NCBI GenBank assembly: GCA_938084885.1
Contig: CALKGG010000009.1
Location: 1-38,616, forward strand
DNA length: 38,616 nt
Reading direction: 5' to 3'
DNA from: an uncultured Acidimicrobiales bacterium
GTDB taxonomy: Bacteria > Actinomycetota > Acidimicrobiia > Acidimicrobiales > SHLQ01
In this document: positions 8,310-14,476 of the stretch, one piece after another
Layout: the number at the start of each line of letters is the position of its first letter
How positions within the stretch are numbered: the first letter of the stretch is position 1
Notes under the pieces: model-generated
Told to the model about the DNA's origin: nothing
The model's input: the letters and a program-made list of their open reading frames with translations, nothing else
Database searches by the model: none
Translations under genes and position numbers: made by a program

Positions 8310-8812
8310 ACTCCGCTCGAACACTGGCGGACCGTTTCCGAACACAGAGAACCGATCGAATTCGAGTCGATGGGATCGAAGTTGTCTCGATAACCGAAAT
8401 CGAGCTCGACTCGGACTCGATTCTCGAAGTTCTCGTTGAAGACAGTCGGCCCGACATCGAACAATCCCTTCGTATTCGCGGTAAATCCGGCGGCGACATC
8501 TCGGTCGTTGGGGCCGACTTTGAGCCATCGGAGAGCGTGCTCGTGCTGGCCGAGACCTACCCGGCGTTCGAGGTCGAATTCTGTGACCTCGACGACGGCG
8601 ACACCGGGGTGCTGCAACTGTGGAACTCGTGGATTCTCGGCGACGGAGAACACGCGTGGATTGGGAACAGCGGCATCGTCGTCGAAACGTTGCCCGTCCC
8701 CGAAGGAGCGAGCGATCGCATCCGGCTGTGGTGTAGCGACGGGCTCGGCGACCCCGACTTCGATGATCTCGTGCTTCTTCTCACCGTCGGGCCCAAGGGC
8801 GTTGGACACTGA
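8306..8812 (+). CDS. Uncharacterised acidic protein, last of the nucleoside-salvage operon
   Basis: About 168 residues from the GTG at 8306, chosen because it overlaps the preceding TGA (GTGA). An in-frame start at 8267 would lie inside the previous gene. The protein is rich in Asp and Glu, apparently all-beta, with a core WNSWILGDGEHAWIGNSG stretch. It has no membrane segment and no recognised family. It closes the six-gene run that begins with the cNMP-binding protein. Confidence 0.65.
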   Translation: MNSARTLADRFRTQRTDRIRVDGIEVVSITEIELDSDSILEVLVEDSRPDIEQSLRIRGKSGGDISVVGADFEPSESVLVLAETYPAFEVEFCDLDDGDTGVLQLWNSWILGDGEHAWIGNSGIVVETLPVPEGASDRIRLWCSDGLGDPDFDDLVLLLTVGPKGVGH

Positions 8813-8955
8813 GCCCTGCTGTGCCCAGCACTTCGAGCGTTCACCGGTAGTTAACCCGCCGGCGCGTGACTATTTGGGATTGGTATGTCAAACTCTCTAC
8901 AGATGTTGGCAACACGTGCCGAACATCTTTACAAGCGAAAACCAAAAAGGTAATC

Positions 8956-9114
8956 ATGAGCATGAACCAGACAACGGCGTCTGGCGATCGACTCACGATG
9001 CTCTGCGGCTCGGGTGACCAAGCAGTCACCCAACGCCAAGCAGACTCGTGGTTGCGCCAGCGTCAAGCAGCCAGCCAAGTCAACCAGAGCACAACCAGAG
9101 CGCTCGCGAGTTAG
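8956..9114 (+). CDS. Putative 52-aa small protein
   Basis: A short ORF preceded by AAAAAGG five bases before the ATG and followed at once by two terminator hairpins, so it sits in its own apparent transcription unit, 143 bp after the previous gene. The product is polar, rich in Gln, Ser, Thr and Ala (QAVTQRQADSWLRQRQAAS), with no membrane helix. An upstream in-frame GTG at 8866 would lengthen it to 82 residues but lacks a ribosome-binding site. No homologue recognised. The transcript could also be a small RNA rather than an mRNA. Confidence 0.4.
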   Translation: MSMNQTTASGDRLTMLCGSGDQAVTQRQADSWLRQRQAASQVNQSTTRALAS

Positions 9115-9118
9115 CGCA

Positions 9119-9160
9119 CTACCCCAGCGGAACATCTACCCGATGTGCGCCGGGGTTTTT
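9119..9160 (+). terminator. Intrinsic terminator 1
   Basis: Stem ACCCC-x-GCG-x-ACATC pairs with GATGT-x-CGC-x-GGGGT around a short loop and runs directly into TTTTT. It lies 5 bp after the stop of the putative 52-aa ORF. Confidence 0.8.
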
Positions 9161-9195
9161 GCGCGCCCGAAACGAACCATCCAGCCGGTCTATGA

Positions 9196-9231
9196 ATGCC
9201 CTTGGGGGTCAGACCCCAACGGGCATTTTTA
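9196..9231 (+). terminator. Intrinsic terminator 2 (tandem)
   Basis: Stem ATGCCC-TTGGGG pairs with CCCCAA-C-GGGCAT, with a single bulge, then TTTTT. It stands just before the end of the convergent gene 9241-9702, and the pair of hairpins insulates the two units. Confidence 0.85.
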
Positions 9232-9240
9232 GCGAGCAAC

Positions 9241-9702
9241 TCAGTCGTGGAGTTCCCAGAGGATCGCATTCGTTGACGGCGCCCGAGCAAGCTCGCGCAT
9301 TGCCGGAAAGAGCCACCGAATAAGCGATTCGAGGTCCTCATCTGATGGCCACTCGATCACCAACCCACGTCGAGGATGGTCTTGCACGACGCGAGCGGTG
9401 GTCGGCCCGTAGAGCTCGGCGTCGCGGAGTTGCGCAGCAGCTTTCGTACCTGCCCGGTGTTGTATGCCGACCTCGAGGAGGTGACCGGCTGCCTTTTGGG
9501 GCGTCATCAACGTCGCCAGTGGGTTGGCCGGACCGCGGGCTGCAAGAAATCCGAACAGCGCCGAGTCCGGCACGATGTTCTCGTCGTCGATTGGTTCGAA
9601 GAAAAGATTGCACCATCGGCCGGGCTTCTCGAGCACCATCTCAAACACATGCGCCGCCGCGTCGACATCGTGAGCATCGAATCGTCCAGCGTTGCTAGCC
9701 AT
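9241..9702 (-). CDS. Uncharacterised protein divergent from NUDIX hydrolase
   Basis: 153 residues, soluble, mixed alpha/beta, with no signal peptide and no recognised family; WPSDEDLESLIRWLFPAMRELA near the end looks like a terminal helix. The start at 9702 is supported by TAGCGT seven bases upstream. That hexamer is on the opposite strand of, and overlaps, the -10 of the NUDIX gene, so both genes probably fire from one bidirectional promoter. It ends next to the tandem terminators of the previous unit. Confidence 0.7.
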   Translation of the reverse strand: MASNAGRFDAHDVDAAAHVFEMVLEKPGRWCNLFFEPIDDENIVPDSALFGFLAARGPANPLATLMTPQKAAGHLLEVGIQHRAGTKAAAQLRDAELYGPTTARVVQDHPRRGLVIEWPSDEDLESLIRWLFPAMRELARAPSTNAILWELHD

Positions 9703-9708
9703 GTCTTC

Positions 9709-9715
9709 TACGCTA
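9709..9715. promoter_or_regulatory. Shared symmetrical -10 element (bidirectional promoter)
   Basis: TACGCTA reads as TACGCT on the plus strand, 6 nt before the ATG at 9721, and as TAGCGT on the minus strand, 7 nt before the ATG at 9702. Both genes would be leaderless, with start codons only 18 bp apart. Confidence 0.6.
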
Positions 9716-9720
9716 AGGCA

Positions 9721-10455
9721 ATGACCATCACTTCCCCGCTCCGACTCGCCGCAACTTGCATGCCTATTACCCAGGCTCGCGGCAAGGACATCGAGGTGTT
9801 GATGGTGCGCCGTAATCCCGAGTTGAGTTTCGGCGGCATGTGGACGTTTCCCGGTGGCGTTGTCGAAGAAGGCGACGGACCACTGCCCGCCGACCTCGAC
9901 GAAGACACTCAGCGCTGGGAGGACCCCTCTCTGCTCGCCACCACGGCTGCTGCGGCGGTGCGCGAGGCGAGAGAGGAAACCTCACTGCACTGCATGCAAG
10001 GAGCACTCGCATGGTTCTCGCATTGGATTCCACCGAAGGTCGGCCCACCGAAGCGGTTCGCGACGTGGTTCTTCCTCGCTCCCGAGCACCATGGCGACAT
10101 CGTCGTCGACGAGCGCGAAAACAGCGACGCCCGCTGGGTCACCGCAGCAGAGGCAATGGACCGGTGCCGCGATGGCGATTTCCCAATGGCGATCCCGACA
10201 TGGATCACCTTGGATGACCTTCGTCAGGCGACCGATATCAGTTCACTGATGGATGCAACTGTCACGAGCGGACCAAGGTGGTATCACACCCGAGCATTGG
10301 ACGCGGGTGAACCCCACCCACTCGGACAGCGCGCTGTGTGCTGGCCGGGCGATGCTGGGTACGACAGCGGCGATGCCAACAGTCCGGGACCGCGCAATCG
10401 TGTGATCACCGACGACAACTTCGCCGTCCTTGAACGGCTTAGCGCTGACGAATAG
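9721..10455 (+). CDS. NUDIX hydrolase with an insertion in the Nudix box (NUDT19-like)
   Basis: 244 residues. The Nudix signature is split: FPGGVVEEGD (about 43-52) carries the Gly-Gly and first Glu, while REAREETSL (81-89) supplies the metal-binding Glu cluster. The two are separated by about 28 residues instead of the canonical seven. That spacing is seen in NUDT19/RP2-type enzymes, several of which act on CoA or acyl-CoA. The C-terminal about 90 residues contain a WYHTRALDAGEPHPLGQRAV stretch not typical of small Nudix enzymes. ATG at 9721 is chosen from the -10 element six bases upstream; the frame extends upstream only through the divergent gene. It may hydrolyse a nucleotide-linked or CoA substrate; substrate unknown. 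Confidence 0.85.
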   Translation: MTITSPLRLAATCMPITQARGKDIEVLMVRRNPELSFGGMWTFPGGVVEEGDGPLPADLDEDTQRWEDPSLLATTAAAAVREAREETSLHCMQGALAWFSHWIPPKVGPPKRFATWFFLAPEHHGDIVVDERENSDARWVTAAEAMDRCRDGDFPMAIPTWITLDDLRQATDISSLMDATVTSGPRWYHTRALDAGEPHPLGQRAVCWPGDAGYDSGDANSPGPRNRVITDDNFAVLERLSADE

Positions 10456-10499
10456 ACCCGCTGTAGTGACGCTGCCGGTTGTGTTGGTGGGCCGCGGTG

Positions 10500-10832
10500 T
10501 TAGGTGACGTTACGTCCGAGTGCCTTAGCCGCACGGGTTTCGGCGACCTTGCGGCGTCCAATGATGGGAGTCGTCGGCGCAAAGCCGGCAGCAGCCCGCT
10601 CTGACTCTGACTCTCCACCCCAGAATCCAAGTTCAAGGTTGCTGCGTGCGTAGTCACGACACCGGGCGACAACGTCGCAGGTCTCGCAGATGACACGTGC
10701 TTTGGCTTCCCGGCGAACCCTGGCCTCTGGCCGCTCAGCGAACGGCGCAAAGAAGAGGTCGCTGTCGCCAGCGCACGCTCCTCCTGCCATCCACGAGGTT
10801 GACTCGCTAGTCACCGAAAGTGCATCGATCAT
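10500..10832 (-). CDS. WhiB-family iron-sulfur transcription factor
   Basis: 110 residues from ATG 10832. The four WhiB cysteines are present at about 20, 49, 52 and 58 (C-x28-C-x2-C-x5-C), ligands of a [4Fe-4S] cluster that senses oxygen, nitric oxide or redox state. The GFWGGES turn follows (about 69-75), equivalent to the family's GVWGG, and then a basic tail GRRKVAETRAAKALGR likely to contact DNA. A GTG at 10871 is an alternative start that would add 13 residues. WhiB proteins act with sigma factors, usually the primary one. Convergent with the NUDIX gene and divergent from the thiolase. Which WhiB subclass it belongs to cannot be settled by eye. Confidence 0.92.
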   Translation of the reverse strand: MIDALSVTSESTSWMAGGACAGDSDLFFAPFAERPEARVRREAKARVICETCDVVARCRDYARSNLELGFWGGESESERAAAGFAPTTPIIGRRKVAETRAAKALGRNVT

Positions 10833-11154
10833 GTTGTTATTCGTCCCTCCGAGGGCAGGACGACACAGCACTGAGGCCGGAACCTCTTTGCGCGCCCGAA
10901 TTACCCTCTACTCCACTCTTGCCGACCACGATGATGCGCGCGCTTTTGCCCGCGTTTCCAATAGTTTCCCGCGAAGGGTGTATCTCTTTTCGAGATGGGG
11001 TGCCTTGCTGAGTGCTAGCACACCACGGAGAATTTGTCCAAAATGCGTCCCCGACAGCATTGTTCCCTAGGTCCCGGGCACTAGTTCCGCCTACACTCCA
11101 GTGCACTGGTTGCCTCGATCACGAGGCAATTCCGGCCTTGGAGAGGACCACAAA
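10833..11154. other. Divergent intergenic region between whiB-like gene and thiolase
   Basis: 322 bp without a supportable gene. It must hold the promoters of both flanking genes. A TACACT hexamer at 11092-11097 is a possible -10 for the thiolase, and a 20-bp palindrome follows at 11110-11129. A short TCTC-TTTT-CGAGA stem is seen near 10981-10996. No convincing small ORF. Confidence 0.5.
11110..11129. promoter_or_regulatory. Perfect palindrome upstream of thiolase
   Basis: TTGCCTCG-ATCA-CGAGGCAA, an 8-bp perfect inverted repeat around four bases, lies 26 bp before the thiolase start and just downstream of a possible TACACT -10. It could be a repressor operator or a 5' UTR hairpin. There is no U-tract, so it is not a terminator. 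Confidence 0.5.
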
Positions 11155-12354
11155 ATGGCTGAAGCTGTAATCGTCGCCGCATCTCGAACTCCGATTGGGC
11201 GAGCGGGCAAAGGCTCGCTCGTCAACGAACGACCCGACGACATGTCCGCATTTATTATTGACGATGTTCTCGGAAAGGTCCCAGAACTTCCACGCGAACA
11301 GGTTGAGGACGTGCTGTGGGGCATTGGCCAACCGGCTGGCGAAGGCGGCTACAACGTCGCCCGCGTCGCTGCCCTCATGGCGGGCCTCGAAGCTCCTGGC
11401 GTCACCGTCAACCGGTACTGCAGCTCGTCGCTACAGACCATCCGGATGGCCGCTCACGCAATCAAGGCTGGCGAAGGCGACGTCTTTGTTGCTGGCGGCG
11501 TTGAGACCGTGAGCCGCTACGGCGAGGGCTACTCCGACTCGGGAAGCCACAACACACACTTTGCTGACGCCGAGGCACGCACCGCCGAGCGCTCCGGTCC
11601 GGGAGCCGAGAACTGGGATGCACCTGAGGTTCCCGACATCTACATCGCCATGGGTCAGACCGCCGAAAACGTCGCGCAGATCACCGGCATCAGCCGACAG
11701 CGCCAAGACGAGTGGGGCGTACGTTCACAAAACCGCGCCGAAGACGCCCGTAACCGCGGCTTCTTCGAGAACGAGATTTCGCCCTACACCCTGAAGGATG
11801 GCACCGTCATCAGTCACGACGACGGCATTCGCGAGGGCACGACCCTCGAGGGCGTGAGTGGACTTCGCCCGGTCTTTCGCGAAGACGGCACCATCACTGC
11901 TGGCAATGCCTGCCCGCTCAACGATGGCGCCGCGGCTGTCGTGGTCATGAGTAACACCCGTGCAGCTGAACTCGGCATCAAACCACTTGCCCGCATCGTG
12001 TCGAGCGCCGTGACGAGTCTGAACCCTGAGATCATGGGCCTCGGACCCATCGACGCAATTCGTTCTGCCCTCGATCGAGCCGAACTCACCGTCGACGACA
12101 TCGATTTATTCGAGATCAACGAAGCCTTCGCGGTGCAGGTCCTCGGCTCCGCCGACGAGCTCGGCATCCCTGAGGACAAGCTGAACGTCAACGGCGGCTC
12201 GATCGCCCTCGGCCATCCGTTCGGCATGACCGGTGCTCGCATCATGACGACGCTTCTCAACGGCCTGGCTGACTCCGGAGGCCGCTACGGCGTCGAGTCT
12301 ATGTGTGTGGGCGGTGGCCAAGGCATGGCAATGGTCGTCGAACGCCTCGACTAG
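11155..12354 (+). CDS. Acetyl-CoA acetyltransferase / 3-ketoacyl-CoA thiolase
   Basis: 399 residues, the standard thiolase length. The N-terminal ASRTPIGRAGKGSL block, nucleophilic Cys89 in NRYCSSSLQT, the NEAFAVQ block, His354 in GHPFGMTGARI, and the C-terminal acid/base Cys384 in CVGGGQGMA are all in place, so the enzyme should be active. Thiolases cleave 3-ketoacyl-CoA with CoA or condense acetyl-CoA; the sequence alone does not separate FadA-type degradation from AtoB/PhaA-type condensation. GGAGAGGA upstream fixes the ATG at 11155. Single-gene unit. A second thiolase lies at 29681-30883. Confidence 0.92.
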   Translation: MAEAVIVAASRTPIGRAGKGSLVNERPDDMSAFIIDDVLGKVPELPREQVEDVLWGIGQPAGEGGYNVARVAALMAGLEAPGVTVNRYCSSSLQTIRMAAHAIKAGEGDVFVAGGVETVSRYGEGYSDSGSHNTHFADAEARTAERSGPGAENWDAPEVPDIYIAMGQTAENVAQITGISRQRQDEWGVRSQNRAEDARNRGFFENEISPYTLKDGTVISHDDGIREGTTLEGVSGLRPVFREDGTITAGNACPLNDGAAAVVVMSNTRAAELGIKPLARIVSSAVTSLNPEIMGLGPIDAIRSALDRAELTVDDIDLFEINEAFAVQVLGSADELGIPEDKLNVNGGSIALGHPFGMTGARIMTTLLNGLADSGGRYGVESMCVGGGQGMAMVVERLD

Positions 12355-12386
12355 CCCTGAACAACAACACCTGAAAAACCAGGGGT

Positions 12387-12423
12387 TCCTGCACCCGCCG
12401 ATTCGTCGGACGTGGTGCAGGAA
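12387..12423. repeat. Long hairpin after thiolase
   Basis: TTCCTGCACC pairs with GGTGCAGGAA, and inside it CCGA-TTCG-TCGG forms a UUCG-type tetraloop stem. It lies 33 bp after the thiolase stop without a clear U-run, so it may be a weak terminator or a 3' end stabiliser. It overlaps the earliest possible start of the next gene, which argues against that start. Confidence 0.6.
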
Positions 12424-12495
12424 TCTCTGCGTTTTCGCCCGCCGGCTGGGTCGAATGACCCTCGAAACGCCACTACTCCCGTCGATTTGGAAATG

Positions 12496-13161
12496 ATGGA
12501 GGTCGACGGTTCTCGGTGGTATTCGGTCATGCGCTCACCGATTCGTCGCGCCATGGCCGCTACGTGGTGTGTGCTCGCCGTCCCGTTCGATTTTCTCCTC
12601 GCCCAACAGTTCTTTCCGACGAACACACCGACCATCGACGGCTGGGCGACGGTTCTGCTCACGACCGAGACGCTCGGTCCGGTCCTTGCAATCGTGCTCT
12701 TCCATCTCTTGACGGTCGTTTCGGTCTTGGCCGTCCCACCACTTGGGTCATACCAGCTCGTCCGCGTTGCGCTGACCGTCAGCGTGATGACCGCGGCGTT
12801 TCTCACGGCTGTCTCCGCGGTCGCGAGCAACGGGGTCTCGGTGATTATCATTGGAGCAACAGCGCTCGCAATCGCTGCACTTCGGGCCGCGTTGTGGCTT
12901 TTGGTCAGCCGCGGACCCAACGACCAGCGCAGCCGCTTGACTGGCGTTGTCGGTGGAGCGAGTGTCTTGGCGACAGCATTGCTGCTGACGGGCGCGCTCC
13001 CGCTGATGGCGGTTGGGGCCGGCACCGCAATTTCGGGTCTTCTAGTGACGATCATGCTTCGCGAGACCGCCGCTGCGCCGAGACGGTTGGATCACGCTTC
13101 GAATCGTTTGGACCGAAGCGACCAGCGAGAGCAACGAGTGGTTGGCGCCGCAAAAAGCTAG
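12496..13161 (+). CDS. Multi-pass membrane protein of unknown function
   Basis: About 221 residues from ATG 12496. ATG 12493 or 12529 are alternatives, and the frame opens at 12412 inside a hairpin. Five or six hydrophobic helices fill residues about 18-200, followed by a strongly basic, Arg-rich cytoplasmic tail. It is rich in Ala, Val and Leu, with no charged residues inside the helices that would suggest a transporter mechanism. No family recognised. It converges with the PQ-loop gene, 18 bp between stops. Confidence 0.6.
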   Translation: MEVDGSRWYSVMRSPIRRAMAATWCVLAVPFDFLLAQQFFPTNTPTIDGWATVLLTTETLGPVLAIVLFHLLTVVSVLAVPPLGSYQLVRVALTVSVMTAAFLTAVSAVASNGVSVIIIGATALAIAALRAALWLLVSRGPNDQRSRLTGVVGGASVLATALLLTGALPLMAVGAGTAISGLLVTIMLRETAAAPRRLDHASNRLDRSDQREQRVVGAAKS

Positions 13162-13179
13162 AGACGCCTCGTATCGCGG

Positions 13180-13800
13180 CTAGCGAGCAGCGAGAGCGGC
13201 GTCGGGTTTCTCGCTGGCGACTCCGCTGAGACCGACGAGCACGAGCAGCGACATACACCCCGCCCCGATACCGCCAACAAATAGCGCGGTGTCGCCGCGG
13301 GTGAAGCCGTACACCGCCCAGATCGCCGCTTCGATACAGGCCATGACCCATGTGGGGGCCGATACCCCCGACGAGTCCTCGGCAAACAGCGCAGACCATG
13401 CCGCCGGAGCGAACTGGGCAGAGTACGTCAACGCGATAACCAGGCCAAGGGCTGCAACTCCCCCGACAAGACCCGAGATTGCGAACAGTGACACGACCGC
13501 AGCGCCGCTGACCATCGAACGCCGGAGCATCGCTGAGGATTCACGCGACATCATCACCAACATTGCGAGGTAGAGCACGATGGCGCCGATGGAAACCGGG
13601 AGCAGCCCTCGGAGGTTCGCGGCGAGGGCGTAGGCGAGCCAGCCGCCGTTGATCGCGACCCCGCCGCCGATCCACGAGAGTGACACGCCTCGGAAGTTGT
13701 TGGTTCGGGCCATGTCGAGGACCTGTGGCACGAGCATTCCCACGCCGAGAATCGTGGCGAGTGCAACGGCGAGATCGATGAGGGTGAGGGAGAAGAACAC
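13180..13800 (-). CDS. PQ-loop / SemiSWEET-like membrane transporter
   Basis: About 206 residues with seven predicted membrane segments arranged as two similar halves. The first half holds GMLVPQVLDMARTNNFRGVS, a textbook PQ-loop motif. The second holds YSAQFAPAAWSALFAEDSSGVS, a degenerate copy. PQ-loop proteins move small solutes such as sugars or amino acids. GTG at 13800 is chosen because TAACGT lies seven bases upstream; GTG 13803 is adjacent, and the frame runs on upstream only across the divergent regulator. An Lrp/AsnC regulator sits divergently 106 bp away, an arrangement common for amino-acid exporters, so an amino-acid substrate is a reasonable inference. Confidence 0.7.
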   Translation of the reverse strand: MFFSLTLIDLAVALATILGVGMLVPQVLDMARTNNFRGVSLSWIGGGVAINGGWLAYALAANLRGLLPVSIGAIVLYLAMLVMMSRESSAMLRRSMVSGAAVVSLFAISGLVGGVAALGLVIALTYSAQFAPAAWSALFAEDSSGVSAPTWVMACIEAAIWAVYGFTRGDTALFVGGIGAGCMSLLVLVGLSGVASEKPDAALAAR

Positions 13801-13807
13801 CACCTCA

Positions 13808-13813
13808 ACGTTA
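13808..13813 (-). promoter_or_regulatory. -10 element of PQ-loop gene
   Basis: TAACGT is 7 nt before GTG 13800, which favours that start codon and a leaderless transcript. Confidence 0.45.
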
Positions 13814-13844
13814 GGTTTTCCCCATGCACGACTATCGTGATCTA

Positions 13845-13869
13845 TTGCAGCCGTCTGCAATTTTGTTGC
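13845..13869. promoter_or_regulatory. Candidate Lrp/AsnC operator in divergent region
   Basis: TTGCAG-CCGT-CTGCAA is a perfect 6-4-6 inverted repeat at 13845-13860, and its right arm begins a second one, GCAA-TTTTG-TTGC (13857-13869). AT-rich interrupted dyads between a transporter and its Lrp-type regulator are typical operator positions. Confidence 0.5.
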
Positions 13870-13906
13870 GTGTACTTGGCGTTTACAGAAAGAACGTGAC
13901 ATCCCC

Positions 13907-14365
13907 GTGCTCGACGACATCGACCGATCATTGTTGAACGAACTCCAGCGCAACGCCGACCGTTCGCTCATCGACCTCGGAGAGATTGTTGGACTGTCGG
14001 CCTCGGCGGTCCAGCGGCGAATCGGACGCCTCAAGGCCGACGGCTTCGTGTCGGGGATCTTTGCCAAGCTCGATCAGCAGCGTCTTGGGCTTCCGGTCAC
14101 GATCGTCACCACGATCCGTTTCGTCCGTGACGGCTCCGGCTACACGAGTGCACTCATCGACTCCCTTCGGGTGCGGCCCGAGGTGCTGCTCATCCACTCG
14201 CTCGCCGGGCAACACGACCTTCTTGTCGTAACCGTCGTCGGCGACCTCGCCGACTACACCAACGGCGTGCTGGCCGACCTAGAAGCCAACGACAACGTTG
14301 GCCGAATCGAAACCAACGTCAGCCTGGGCGAACTCAAAGCAACACACGAACTTCCGGTCAACTAA
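13907..14365 (+). CDS. Lrp/AsnC-family transcriptional regulator
   Basis: 152 residues, the usual Lrp size. The N-terminal DDIDRSLLNELQRNADRSLIDLGEIVGLSASAVQRRIGRLKADGFVSG region (2-50) is the winged helix-turn-helix with its linker. The C-terminal RAM/ACT-like domain follows, with the RPEVLLIHSLAGQHDLLVVTVVGDLADY core that binds an effector, usually an amino acid. GTG at 13907 is the first start and lacks a strong ribosome-binding site. Divergent from the PQ-loop transporter, which it probably controls together with its own gene. Confidence 0.92.
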   Translation: MLDDIDRSLLNELQRNADRSLIDLGEIVGLSASAVQRRIGRLKADGFVSGIFAKLDQQRLGLPVTIVTTIRFVRDGSGYTSALIDSLRVRPEVLLIHSLAGQHDLLVVTVVGDLADYTNGVLADLEANDNVGRIETNVSLGELKATHELPVN

Positions 14366-14463
14366 GTCAACGCCCTGGTGTAGTCCAGCAGACGGCGAGA
14401 TCGCGGTGTGCGCAGTCGTATCTCCCGTCCCTCTCAACTGATGATGTGGCGACTCGGACCAAC

Positions 14464-14469
14464 TAGAGT
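14464..14469 (+). promoter_or_regulatory. -10 element of leaderless HerA-like gene
   Basis: TAGAGT is 7 nt before the ATG at 14477, favouring this start over the in-frame upstream one at 14408. Confidence 0.5.
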
Positions 14470-14476
14470 CGGCCCC

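Noticed and set aside
12351..13055. 234-residue minus-strand ORF opposite the membrane protein gene
   Set aside because: Ser/Thr/Arg-rich mirror translation; the plus frame gives clean hydrophobic helices.
12516..13229. 237-residue plus-strand ORF in another frame
   Set aside because: Arg/Gly-rich, no ribosome-binding site, overlaps the membrane-protein frame throughout.
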